Assembly: GCA_017962545.1 (NCBI GenBank)
Contig: JAGCVD010000015.1
Span: forward strand, 1 to 62,022
DNA length: 62,022 bases
Reading direction: 5' to 3'
DNA from: Bacteroidales bacterium
GTDB taxonomy: Bacteria; Bacteroidota; Bacteroidia; Bacteroidales; P3
A program made the position numbers and the translations under genes. How positions within the stretch are numbered: the stretch's first letter is position 1; the number at the start of each line of letters is the position of its first letter. This document shows positions 27,154 to 35,667 of this stretch, piece by piece. The notes under the pieces were generated by a model. That model was not told where the DNA came from. It worked only from the letters and a program-made list of their open reading frames with translations, and searched no databases.

Positions 27154-27239
27154 GGAGTGCATAGAGTTCAGGGAGTTCAGGACAAATGCACCGTTTAAGG
27201 TGACGTCTTGCACTCCTTGAACTTCTTGAACTCCTTGTA
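27154..27239. repeat. Inverted pair of nonamer arrays between trxA and DUF58
   Basis: Left arm 27154-27180: GGAGTGCAT, AGAGTTCAG, GGAGTTCAG. Right arm 27213-27239: CTCCTTGAA, CTTCTTGAA, CTCCTTGTA. The right arm is the same kind of unit in reverse complement, so the two can form a hairpin with a 32-base loop. There is no T tract; it could act as a processing or attenuation structure. Confidence 0.7.
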
Positions 27240-27243
27240 AAGG

Positions 27244-28170
27244 ATGGACCAAGGCCAGATTTCCCGTTATCATTCCCTCGACTTCTTTGCCCGGCAAGTG
27301 GTCGAGGGTTTTATCACAGGCCGTCACCGTAGCCCTTTCCACGGCTTCTCGGCCGAGTTCAGCGACTACCGTCATTACAACACTGGTGAGAGCACGCGCC
27401 ACGTCGACTGGCGTCTCTATGGCCGCACCGACCGTCTGTATGTGAAACAGTTCGAGGACGAGACCAACCTGCGGTGCCAGTTGGTCATCGACCGCAGTTC
27501 GTCGATGTTGTTCCCCATCGGGCGACAGGGTGATGTGGAGCAGCCCAACAAACTGACTTTCGCGGTCTATGCCGCTGCCGTGCTTGTGGAGTTGCTGCAC
27601 CGCCAGCGCGACGCTTTCGGGTTGACGCTCATTTCCGACGGTATCGACCTCAACACCCCCTGCCGCTCCAATGCTGTCCACCAGCGTTACCTTCTGGGTG
27701 AGCTCGACAGCCTGCTGCAGCCCGTCGATGCCGACAAGCGCCCCCTGCGGGGAACCTCGCTGGCCGACAGCCTGCATCTGGTGGCTGAACAGCTGCACCG
27801 CCGCTCGCTGGTGGTGCTCTTCACCGACGCTTTTGTCCGTTCCGACGAACAGGAGGCTCTTTTCGATGCGCTGCGCCACCTGCGCCACAATAAGCACGAG
27901 GTTGTCCTGTTTCACACTTTCGACCTGTCTCACGAGCTAAATCTGGACTATGACAGCCGGCCCTACCGCTTCATCGACCTGGAGAGCGGCCGCAGTCTGC
28001 GTGTGCAACCCTCGGAGGTGGCCGAGGCCTACCGCCGTGAGATGCATGCCCTGCAGTCAAACCTGCAGCAGCGCTCGCTCCAGTATCATATCGATTATGT
28101 GCCTGTCGACGTGGAGCAGGGATTCCATCAGGTGTTGCTCCCCTTCCTGTTGAAGCGCAGTAAAGTTTAA
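27244..28170 (+). CDS. DUF58 domain protein (von Willebrand A-like)
   Basis: 308 residues, cytoplasmic. The DUF58 signature FSDYRHYNTGESTRHVDWRLYGRTDRLYVKQFEDE is present (about residues 40-75, split here by eye), followed by a vWA-like fold with the metal-site pattern IDRSSSM and LVVLFTDAF. DUF58 proteins normally pair with a MoxR-type AAA ATPase gene and Bat proteins; neither is adjacent here. It starts right after the inverted nonamer arms. Confidence 0.9.
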   Translation: MDQGQISRYHSLDFFARQVVEGFITGRHRSPFHGFSAEFSDYRHYNTGESTRHVDWRLYGRTDRLYVKQFEDETNLRCQLVIDRSSSMLFPIGRQGDVEQPNKLTFAVYAAAVLVELLHRQRDAFGLTLISDGIDLNTPCRSNAVHQRYLLGELDSLLQPVDADKRPLRGTSLADSLHLVAEQLHRRSLVVLFTDAFVRSDEQEALFDALRHLRHNKHEVVLFHTFDLSHELNLDYDSRPYRFIDLESGRSLRVQPSEVAEAYRREMHALQSNLQQRSLQYHIDYVPVDVEQGFHQVLLPFLLKRSKV

Positions 28171-28259
28171 CTTGTGTGTTTTAAAAATTATTTTTAATAA
28201 TATATAACATTTTGAAAAGTTATACGTTATAAAAATGTTTTTTTTGAAGCAAAATAAAG

Positions 28260-29315
28260 ATGAAGTTATCGCAATTCAGGTTCAACCTGCCGAAAGAACT
28301 TATAGCTGAGAAGCCTGTCCGCAACCGTGACGAGGCAAGATTGTTGGTATTGCACCGCGAGAGCGGTGAGGTGGAGCACCGACTGTTCAAGGATTTTATA
28401 GAATATGTTGACGAGGATGACGTGGTGGTGGCCAATAACACGAGGGTGTTCCCCTCGCTGTTGGAGGGTGAGAAGGAGAAGACGGGCGCCCGTATCGAGG
28501 TGCTGCTGCTGCGTGAGCTGAACGAGGACATGCGGCTGTGGGATGTGATTGTCGACCCTGCCCGCAAGATTAGGATTGGCAACAAACTGTATTTCGGCAC
28601 CAACGACGCGCTAGTGGCCGAGGTGGTCGACAACACCACGAGCCGAGGACGTACCATCAGGTTCCTCTTCGACGGCAGCCACGAGGAATTCATCAGCATT
28701 GTGCGCGGCATGGGCCGCGTGCCGCTGCCCGACGAACTGCGCCGCCTGCGTGACATCGAGAAGAGCGACACGGAGAATTACCAGACAATTTACGCCAAGA
28801 AGGAGGGCAGCGTGGCCGCCCCCATAGCGGGCCTGCACTTCAGCCGTGAGCTGTTGAAGCGAATGGAGATAAAGGGCGTGAAATGGGTGGAGCTGACATT
28901 GCACACGGGCATGGGTGAATTCAAACCCATCGAGGTGGAAGACCTCTCAAAGCACCGTATGGACGCCGAGGAGATGCATGTAGACCAGAATGTGTGCGAA
29001 GCCATCATGAACGCCAAGAACAGCGGGAAGAAAGTCTGCTGCGTGGGCACCACGACGATGCGTGCGGTAGAGAGCGCGGTGACTATCCCAGGGACCATCC
29101 GCCCGTATGACGGATGGACCAACAAGTTCATCTTCCCCCCGTACGATTTTACGATAGCCGACATGATGGTGACGAATTTTCACCATTCCATGAGCAGCCA
29201 GTTTATCATGGCGAGCGCTTTCGCCGGTCCCGAGTTGCTGATGGAGACCTACCAGACGGCAATCAAGGAGAAGTATCGTTTCTCGACCTACGGCGACGCG
29301 ATGCTGATTCTTTAG
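28260..29315 (+). CDS. queA: tRNA preQ1-34 S-adenosylmethionine ribosyltransferase-isomerase
   Basis: 351 residues. Transfers and rearranges the ribose of S-adenosylmethionine onto preQ1 in tRNA to make epoxyqueuosine. Characteristic blocks: [28 protein letters not shown]-type opening, [34 protein letters not shown], and VNxH-like [11 protein letters not shown]. The usual family motif PTAGLHF appears as APIAGLHF. tgt, the preceding step, is in the same window at 48907. Upstream is an AT-rich spacer of 89 bases without an obvious TAnnTTTG box. Confidence 0.95.
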   Translation: MKLSQFRFNLPKELIAEKPVRNRDEARLLVLHRESGEVEHRLFKDFIEYVDEDDVVVANNTRVFPSLLEGEKEKTGARIEVLLLRELNEDMRLWDVIVDPARKIRIGNKLYFGTNDALVAEVVDNTTSRGRTIRFLFDGSHEEFISIVRGMGRVPLPDELRRLRDIEKSDTENYQTIYAKKEGSVAAPIAGLHFSRELLKRMEIKGVKWVELTLHTGMGEFKPIEVEDLSKHRMDAEEMHVDQNVCEAIMNAKNSGKKVCCVGTTTMRAVESAVTIPGTIRPYDGWTNKFIFPPYDFTIADMMVTNFHHSMSSQFIMASAFAGPELLMETYQTAIKEKYRFSTYGDAMLIL

Positions 29316-29346
29316 TAGTTAAGTAGACAGTAGTTAAGTAATTAAG
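29316..29346 (+). repeat. Short array between queA and rarA
   Basis: TAGTTAAG, TAGACAG, TAGTTAAG, TAATTAAG in tandem (7-8 bases each), filling the 34-base spacer from the queA stop to just before the rarA ATG. Confidence 0.65.
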
Positions 29347-29349
29347 ACA

Positions 29350-30594
29350 ATGGTTCCGCTAGCGGAAACACTGCGTCCAAAGAACCTGGATGAGTACATC
29401 GGACAACAGCACCTTATAGGACAAGGTGCTGTTCTTCGCACATTGATAGAGAGCGGCAATATCCCGTCGATGATTTTCTGGGGCCCTCCGGGCATCGGGA
29501 AGACGACCCTGGCAATGATTATCAGCAACACGCTGCACCGCCCCTTTCATACGCTCAGCGCCATCAGCAGCGGCGTGAAGGAGGTGCGCGAGGTGATTAA
29601 TGCGGCCCAGGAAGAAGAGGGCAGCATCCTTTTCATCGACGAGATACACCGTTTCAACAAGGCGCAGCAGGACTCGCTGCTGGGAGCCGTGGAACGGGGC
29701 ACCATCACGCTGATAGGCGCCACCACCGAGAACCCCTCGTTTGAGGTCATCTCCGCCCTACTTTCGCGCTGCCAGGTGTATGTGCTCCACGAGTTCGGCG
29801 AGAAGGACATGCGGCAGCTGATTGACAGCGCTGTGCGCTACTATCACTCGCAAGGCATTGCCATCGAGATGAAGGAGGAGGAAGCCTTGATGCGCATCAG
29901 CGGTGGCGACGCACGCAAGCTGCTTAACGCCATCGAGCTGGTGGTAAACCGTGGCGCCCGCATCATCGACAACCGCACGGTCACCGACGTCATCCAGCAG
30001 AATCTGGCTTTCTACGACAAAGGCGGCGAGATGCACTACGACATCATCTCGGCTTTCATCAAGAGCATGCGTGGCAGCGACCCTAACGGCGCCGTCTACT
30101 GGCTGGCGCGTATGATTGCCGGCGGCGAGGACCCGCTGTTCATCGCCCGCCGTATGCTCATCTTCGCCTCCGAAGACATCGGCAACGCCAACCCCAATGC
30201 CTTGTTGCTGGCCAACGCCACCTTCGAGGCGGTGAGCAAGATAGGCTATCCCGAATGCCGCATCAACCTCTCGCAATGTGCCTGCTACCTAGCCTGCTCG
30301 GCCAAGAGCAACGCCACATATATGGCTCTGGAGAACGCCACAGCGGTCATACGACAAACGGGTGATCTGCCTGTGCCGCTGCATATCCGCAACGCCCCCA
30401 CCAAGCTGATGAAGGAGATGGGTTATCACAAAGGGTATAAGTACGCTCACGATTTCGAGGGCAACTTCACCGAACAGGAATACTTGCCACAAGGGCTTGA
30501 GGGCACCAAGTTCTACGAACCCGGCAATACGGCCCGTGAGAACGAGACCCGCCGTCTGCTGAAGGAACGCTGGGGCGAGAAGTATGGCTATTAG
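29350..30594 (+). CDS. rarA: Replication-associated recombination protein RarA (MgsA)
   Basis: 414 residues. AAA+ ATPase of the RarA/WRNIP1 family acting at stalled forks. Visible: RPKNLDEYIGQQHLIG, Walker A WGPPGIGKTTLA, Walker B ILFIDEIHRFNK, sensor 1 LIGATTENPSF, arginine-finger block LLSRCQVYVL, then the tetramerisation domain (HYDIISAFIKSMRGSDPNGAVYWLARM). The gene ends four bases into a convergent overlap with the next gene, leaving no room for a terminator. Confidence 0.95.
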   Translation: MVPLAETLRPKNLDEYIGQQHLIGQGAVLRTLIESGNIPSMIFWGPPGIGKTTLAMIISNTLHRPFHTLSAISSGVKEVREVINAAQEEEGSILFIDEIHRFNKAQQDSLLGAVERGTITLIGATTENPSFEVISALLSRCQVYVLHEFGEKDMRQLIDSAVRYYHSQGIAIEMKEEEALMRISGGDARKLLNAIELVVNRGARIIDNRTVTDVIQQNLAFYDKGGEMHYDIISAFIKSMRGSDPNGAVYWLARMIAGGEDPLFIARRMLIFASEDIGNANPNALLLANATFEAVSKIGYPECRINLSQCACYLACSAKSNATYMALENATAVIRQTGDLPVPLHIRNAPTKLMKEMGYHKGYKYAHDFEGNFTEQEYLPQGLEGTKFYEPGNTARENETRRLLKERWGEKYGY

Positions 30595-31748
30595 CGGTAG
30601 TCTTTCAGCGAAGTCTGCATGATTTTATAGAAGGAGACCTCGAGCTTCGCACGATTGAGGTATCCACATTGATGCGCCAGACGCTCCATATCCTCGGGGT
30701 CATCGGTGTCGTAGAGGTGATTATGCTCATTCAAGAGCCTCAACGCATACTCGACGCGTAACGAGTCGATATAATCGGCGAAGGTAGAACCGTTATGCTG
30801 GTGGACGGCATCGACTATCTCGTCCTGCGACACATTGAAATGCTCAGCCAACAGGAATACCGACAAATCGGGGTTGATAAACTCCTTTTCTTTCTCCACA
30901 TAGTCGGCCAAGAGTTGCCCCAGATGCTGCAAATTCTTGCGCGAGCGCGCCGGCATCTGGTGTTTCTTTTCGTTAAGCATCTCGGCACCGATGGGTGTCC
31001 GGAAAGCATAGAAGCCAATCATGAACATTACCACGGCCTGCATGGCGGCACCAATGGCTGTACCAACAACCAGTCGTGGGGAGTTGAAAGGATGCATGAT
31101 ATAGCTGAATACCACGAAGAAACAGTTGAGAGCCACAAAGAGGTAGGTGCCCTGCAGGTCGGCGCGGTGGATGCGGTTGTCAGTGTAATACTCGTCAAGC
31201 AGACGGCTGAAACGGTTGATGCGTATGATACTGTAGACGCCGACGAAAGTTGTCTCTGCAACAATAAGAAACCAGTAGAGGTAGAAATGCACGGCGACGA
31301 TAAGGTTATAGCGCCAACTGCCGGCATAGAAATGATGGGCAATACCCTCGGAACCGCGCTGGATCCACAGGCGGTACATATCGGCACCGCCGATGATTGT
31401 CGACACGGCCATGAGCGCCACCACCACGACCGCCGGCATCACAAGCACATGGAGTCGGGACAGCAGTGGACGGTCCTCTCCGCTATCGGTCAAGTTGGTG
31501 ACTGCGGCCTGAATAAGCGGCGGAGTAAACATGGAAAGTATCATGAAAATGATAACAAGCAGATACTCGCCTTTGAGGAAGGTGTTGAAAAAGGAACTAT
31601 AAATGATGACGGCCAACGACATCGACGTCAATGCCGACATGATGAGCCACTGAGCCCCAAGCACACGGCGCTTAAAAAAAAGCGTCACAAAAGGCCAATA
31701 GAGCGACGAGAGGCCCAAAAGGAAATATATCAATGCTATCGGTGTCAT
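30591..31748 (-). CDS. Membrane protein with C-terminal AraC-like helix-turn-helix
   Basis: 385 residues. Residues 1 to about 255 hold seven predicted membrane helices. The C-terminal cytoplasmic part (about 270-385) has an AraC-type DNA-binding arrangement: LSVFLLAEHFNVSQDEIVDAVHQHNGSTFADYIDSLRVEYALRLL, where the first helix-turn-helix is clear, followed by MERLAHQCGYLNRAKLEVSFYKIMQTS, the second one. This is a membrane-embedded transcription factor architecture seen in Bacteroidota. It overlaps by four bases with a membrane gene of the same fold that lacks the DNA-binding part, so the two probably sense together. Confidence 0.8.
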   Translation of the reverse strand: MTPIALIYFLLGLSSLYWPFVTLFFKRRVLGAQWLIMSALTSMSLAVIIYSSFFNTFLKGEYLLVIIFMILSMFTPPLIQAAVTNLTDSGEDRPLLSRLHVLVMPAVVVVALMAVSTIIGGADMYRLWIQRGSEGIAHHFYAGSWRYNLIVAVHFYLYWFLIVAETTFVGVYSIIRINRFSRLLDEYYTDNRIHRADLQGTYLFVALNCFFVVFSYIMHPFNSPRLVVGTAIGAAMQAVVMFMIGFYAFRTPIGAEMLNEKKHQMPARSRKNLQHLGQLLADYVEKEKEFINPDLSVFLLAEHFNVSQDEIVDAVHQHNGSTFADYIDSLRVEYALRLLNEHNHLYDTDDPEDMERLAHQCGYLNRAKLEVSFYKIMQTSLKDYR

Positions 31749-32542
31749 GATTCGAGAGTTTTAGTACGTATATATTCAGCAAGATAACGGGCATCGTATT
31801 TCATGCCGTATGCCAAGCGCCCAGATATAAACTGCACCACCGCCAGCAGCACCACGCCAACGATGAGCCAGTATTTATAGTAGGGCGGCCTCATGTAGGC
31901 TGCATAGTATATAAAGCCAGCCAGCGGAACGAAAATCCAGACGATAATATTGTAGTCCCGCACGTTGAAGTACGGCAGGTTCATATCCTTGGCATAGTAG
32001 TCGTTATACCGCTTTTGAAAACGGCGTATCTTTAGCGTGGCAATAACTACCAATATGAACGAATAAACGATGAGCACTGTGGGGAACACCCTATATTTCC
32101 ATATTAGCATAAATGTCCATGCTGGATCCTCTTTACTCCAGACGAGGCCATATTCCCGGTAAGCTCGACACATCTCCTCGTAACGACGGGGTCCAAGCCA
32201 GAACACTGCGATAGTCAAACCAATGATAAACAGCAACGGAATCAAAAAGACACGCCTCTGCTCAAGTGTGGCGCCACGGGCCTCGGTATGCGAACAAATG
32301 CCGATATAATACATCGGACCGCAAACCACAGCCATCACCTCAAACGTATATGTGTAGATGAATATCTGCTCTTCTTGTCCTCGGAAAAAGACACCAAAGA
32401 CTGTCATGGCGACAGATTCTATCAAAAGCATCAGACTCAATATCACCTGCGACCTTGTGGGGCGTCGGTGACCCATCACGATTACCAGCGCCCAAACTGC
32501 CGAAACCAGTGCTGGCAAAAACAAAATGTAACTCCACTTCAT
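31745..32542 (-). CDS. Seven-helix membrane protein paired with the regulator
   Basis: 265 residues, about seven membrane helices, ending with a short charged tail (ARYLAEYIRTKTLES). Its arrangement resembles the membrane half of the next gene, with matching loops (RRFQKRYNDYYAKDM versus RFSRLLDEYYTDN), but it has no DNA-binding domain. It overlaps its neighbours by four bases on both sides (ispG upstream and the regulator downstream), so translation is coupled. A receptor or partner role is an inference from context. Confidence 0.7.
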   Translation of the reverse strand: MKWSYILFLPALVSAVWALVIVMGHRRPTRSQVILSLMLLIESVAMTVFGVFFRGQEEQIFIYTYTFEVMAVVCGPMYYIGICSHTEARGATLEQRRVFLIPLLFIIGLTIAVFWLGPRRYEEMCRAYREYGLVWSKEDPAWTFMLIWKYRVFPTVLIVYSFILVVIATLKIRRFQKRYNDYYAKDMNLPYFNVRDYNIIVWIFVPLAGFIYYAAYMRPPYYKYWLIVGVVLLAVVQFISGRLAYGMKYDARYLAEYIRTKTLES

Positions 32543-33669
32543 AGTCTATCGTTTTCTATTAGTTTAACCAATTCCTCGACGGCATCTTTCTGGTCGATGT
32601 CGCGTTTGACGATTTCTTTGCCTTTGTATAGGGTTATCTTCCCGTTGCCGGAACCCACATAGCCGTAGTCGGCGTCGGCCATCTCGCCGGGGCCATTGAC
32701 GATGCAACCCATCACGCCTATCTTCACACCTACGAGGTGCGCGGTCTTGGCCTTGATTTCCTGAAGGGCAGTCTGTATGTTGTACTGCGTGCGGCCACAG
32801 GAAGGACAGGCGATGTATTCCGGCTGCGTGATGCGGGCACCCACGGCCTGCAGTATGTCATAGGCCACGGGCATCTCCTTCTCGGGGTCCTCGGTGAGGC
32901 TGACACGGATGGTGTCGCCGATGCCGTCGAGCAGCAGGGCACCGATGCCGGCGGCACTCTTCAAGCGGCCCTGCATGCCGTCGCCCGCCTCGGTGACGCC
33001 AAGGTGTATCGGATAGTCCATACCCATCTGCTTCATCTTCTGTACGAAGAGACGGGTGCTCTCCACCATCACCTTCACGTTGGAGGCCTTCATGGAGAAG
33101 ACCAAGTCGTGGTAGTCCTGCTCGCGGCATACCTGCGCGAACTCGATGGCACTCTGAGCCATACCTTCGGGGCTGTTGCCATAGCGGCTCATGATGCGCT
33201 CGCTGAGCGAGCCGTGATTGGTGCCGATACGCATGGCGGTATGATGGGCCTTACAGATGTCGATGAGGGTGGACATCCTCTCCCCTATCCTTTTCAACTC
33301 ATCGTTGTATTCCTGCTCGGTGAACTCCAGCTTGCCGGTATTGCGGTCGGTGTAGTTTCCCGGATTCACGCGCACCTTCTCCACCAGTGTGGCAGCCACC
33401 TCGGCAGCCTTGGGATTGAAATGGATGTCGGCCACCAACGGCACCTCACAGCCACGACGGAGTAGCTCCTCCTTGATGCGGCCGAGGTTCTCTGCCGCCT
33501 TCACGTCGGGTGCCGTGATGCGCACCAGTTCGCAGCCCGCATCCACCATGCGGAGCGCCTGCTCCACGGTGGCCTGCGTGTCCATCGTGTCGGTGTTGGT
33601 CATGCTCTGCACCCTAATCGGCGCACCGCCGCCCAGCGTGAGGTTTCCTATCTTGATTTGTCTACTCAT
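32539..33669 (-). CDS. ispG: 4-hydroxy-3-methylbut-2-enyl diphosphate synthase
   Basis: 376 residues. Converts MEcPP to HMBPP in the MEP isoprenoid pathway using a 4Fe-4S cluster held by C288 and C291 (ACPSCGRTQ), a later Cys in MGCIVNGPGE and the nearby Glu. The TIM-barrel half includes MRIGTNHGSLSERIMSRYG and HLGVTEAGDGMQGRLKSA, wording closer to the long, three-domain IspG usual in Bacteroidota, yet the large middle domain is absent. Start overlaps the DUF2027-like stop by four bases. Confidence 0.95.
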   Translation of the reverse strand: MSRQIKIGNLTLGGGAPIRVQSMTNTDTMDTQATVEQALRMVDAGCELVRITAPDVKAAENLGRIKEELLRRGCEVPLVADIHFNPKAAEVAATLVEKVRVNPGNYTDRNTGKLEFTEQEYNDELKRIGERMSTLIDICKAHHTAMRIGTNHGSLSERIMSRYGNSPEGMAQSAIEFAQVCREQDYHDLVFSMKASNVKVMVESTRLFVQKMKQMGMDYPIHLGVTEAGDGMQGRLKSAAGIGALLLDGIGDTIRVSLTEDPEKEMPVAYDILQAVGARITQPEYIACPSCGRTQYNIQTALQEIKAKTAHLVGVKIGVMGCIVNGPGEMADADYGYVGSGNGKITLYKGKEIVKRDIDQKDAVEELVKLIENDRL

Positions 33670-34028
33670 GATATACGTGCTATTGTGCGCTGCAGGCTCA
33701 GCACCTGGCTCTTGAGTTGCTTTATCTGGTCCTGCAGGTTGGCGTTCTGGCTGCGGAGCTTTCGGTTCTCCTCGATCAGTTCGTATTGTGTCGGCTCGCG
33801 GTGCTCCTCTTTGGCTTTCTGCTCAATGCTCTGCCCAATCTTCTCATCGTTGAAGACCTTGCCCACCCCCTGCTGGTCGGCCATACGTATCAGTTGCGAA
33901 GGAGCAAAGGGCATATCGAAGCCACTCTCATCCTCGACATACACCATGCCGCCTTGTATCTTCTTCACCACTCCTCCTCCCACGGCGTTGAGGAACTTTA
34001 CTTTGTCGCCTACTTCAAATTGTGCCAT
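33666..34028 (-). CDS. Short DUF2027-like protein with coiled coil
   Basis: 120 residues. The first part, VGDKVKFLNAVGGGVVKKIQGGMVYVEDESGFDMPF, matches the N-terminal domain of Bacteroidota DUF2027/Smr proteins. In place of the usual long body and Smr nuclease domain, it ends in a coiled coil (residues about 75-120, NRKLRSQNANLQDQIKQLKS). It may be a truncated relative or a separate short family. It sits between mpl (3 bases away) and ispG (overlap of four). Confidence 0.65.
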   Translation of the reverse strand: MAQFEVGDKVKFLNAVGGGVVKKIQGGMVYVEDESGFDMPFAPSQLIRMADQQGVGKVFNDEKIGQSIEQKAKEEHREPTQYELIEENRKLRSQNANLQDQIKQLKSQVLSLQRTIARIS

Positions 34029-34031
34029 AAT

Positions 34032-35375
34032 CTAAAGTATTTCGTTTGCTAATTGGTTAAAGTCAATACCGTCGAAGTTGCCGCTGCTCATCATCAGCAG
34101 GTTGGCGTTATTCCAATCCATAGCCATCACCTTCTCCACCATCACCGTGCTGTCGGTGAACACCTCCACCGTGCCGCCGAAGGCCGCCTTCACCTCTTCG
34201 GGATGCAGGTCGGGCAGCTTCTTCAGCTGGAGCGCATGCTTGCTGTAGTAGACATAGCGCACGTCGGCCTCGTCCATCGCGCCTTTATACTGCTGCAGGA
34301 ACTCCTGCGTCAGCGAGCTGAAGGTGTGCAGCTCCATGCATGCCACCAGTTTGCGGTCGGGATATTGCTCACGCATGGCGTGAATGGTGGCGCGGAGCTT
34401 CGAGGGCGCATGGGCGAAGTCCTTGTAGACGGCACAGGTGTCGTTCTTCTTCACGAGCTCCAGACGCTTCGAGGCGCCCTCGAATGTGCTGATGGCCTCG
34501 TCGAACTGCTCGTCAGTAACGCCTACCTGTCGGCAAGCCAAACGAGCAGCGGTAAGATTGAGCAGGTTGTGGTGTCCAAATACCTGCAAGGCAGTATTGC
34601 CGATATAAGTAATGCCATTCTCCACGCGGTGCTCTGGGCAGACATACAGCAACTTCTGGATGTCCGTGCGTCGGTTATCCACCGCCACACGGTGCACCTC
34701 CTTGTCCTCATCGCAGTAAATCAGCGTGCCGTCGGGCTCTATCAAATCAATGAATTTGGCGAACTGCTCCCTGTATATATCAAACGTCGGGAAGACGTTG
34801 ATGTGATCCCACTCGATGCCGGTGATGATGGCTACATTGGGCTTGTAGAGGTGGAACTTGGGACGACGGTCGATGGGCGAGGTCAGGTACTCGTCGCCCT
34901 CGATGACCATTACCTTGGCGGTATGGCTCAGGCGCACCATCACCTCGAATCCCTTCAGCTGGGCACCCACCATATAGTCGGCCTCGATGCCACAATGCGC
35001 CAGCACATGCAGTATCATGGCTGTGGTCGTCGTCTTGCCGTGCGAGCCGCCAACGACAATTCTCAGCTTATCCTTCGATTGCTCATACAGATATTCAGGA
35101 TAGCTGTATATCTTTAATCCCAATTCTTGTGCTTTGAGCAACTCGGGGTTGTCGATACGGGCGTGCATACCCAGCACCACGGCGTCGAGGTCGGGAGTGA
35201 TGCGCTCGGGGTGCCAGCCTTCCTCTTTCGGCAGCAGCCCATATTTCTCCAAGCGGCTTTTGGCGGGGTCGAATATTTCGTCGTCACTACCCGTGACGGT
35301 GATACCTTTCTGGCAGAGAGCAATGGCGAGATTGTGCATCGCAGAGCCCCCGATGGCTATAAAGTGTACTCGCAT
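34032..35375 (-). CDS. mpl: UDP-N-acetylmuramate:L-alanyl-gamma-D-glutamyl-meso-diaminopimelate ligase
   Basis: 447 residues. Mur ligase family enzyme that reuses murein tripeptide by joining it to UDP-MurNAc. MurC-like N-terminus (HFIAIGGSAMHNLAIAL), ATP loop VGGSHGKTTTTAM, the Mpl/MurC metal-binding EGDEY, and GIEWDHINVFP. Its presence indicates active peptidoglycan recycling. First gene of the run mpl, DUF2027-like, ispG, membrane pair. No clear TAnnTTTG box upstream; the 292-base spacer there carries an 11-base repeat array. Confidence 0.93.
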   Translation of the reverse strand: MRVHFIAIGGSAMHNLAIALCQKGITVTGSDDEIFDPAKSRLEKYGLLPKEEGWHPERITPDLDAVVLGMHARIDNPELLKAQELGLKIYSYPEYLYEQSKDKLRIVVGGSHGKTTTTAMILHVLAHCGIEADYMVGAQLKGFEVMVRLSHTAKVMVIEGDEYLTSPIDRRPKFHLYKPNVAIITGIEWDHINVFPTFDIYREQFAKFIDLIEPDGTLIYCDEDKEVHRVAVDNRRTDIQKLLYVCPEHRVENGITYIGNTALQVFGHHNLLNLTAARLACRQVGVTDEQFDEAISTFEGASKRLELVKKNDTCAVYKDFAHAPSKLRATIHAMREQYPDRKLVACMELHTFSSLTQEFLQQYKGAMDEADVRYVYYSKHALQLKKLPDLHPEEVKAAFGGTVEVFTDSTVMVEKVMAMDWNNANLLMMSSGNFDGIDFNQLANEIL

Positions 35376-35504
35376 ATTTCGTTTGTTTTCTCATCATTAA
35401 CGACAATACGTCCGATTTATTATGTTCGCACGCGAGAAAAACAGCAAAACAGACTATCCAACACTCCTATGCCCTCCCTACCAGCAAGCCACTTCCCTCC
35501 CCAT

Positions 35505-35590
35505 TTCGACCATCGTTTAACCATACTTCGACCATACTTCAACCATAAGTAATGGTTAAACTACCATTGAAGGATTGTTTAAGTATGGTC
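35505..35590. repeat. 11-base tandem array with inverted partner arm
   Basis: 35505-35548 holds four 11-base units: TTCGACCATCG, TTTAACCATAC, TTCGACCATAC, TTCAACCATAA. The following ATGGTTAAAC (35552-35561) and GTTTAAGTATGGTC (35577-35590) are the same unit in reverse complement. The spacer 35376-35667 holds no gene; this array is its main content. Confidence 0.7.
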
Positions 35591-35667
35591 TAAAACCCGA
35601 AGGAAATACGGAGGGGATAGACACCACCCCCCTCCCGAATGTTTCGGAAGACAGAGGAAGCCAACAG

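Noticed and set aside
25390-27933. An 847-codon open frame antisense to der, trxA and DUF58
   Set aside because: All three plus-strand genes have clear catalytic motifs; the antisense frame crosses gene borders and has shadow composition.
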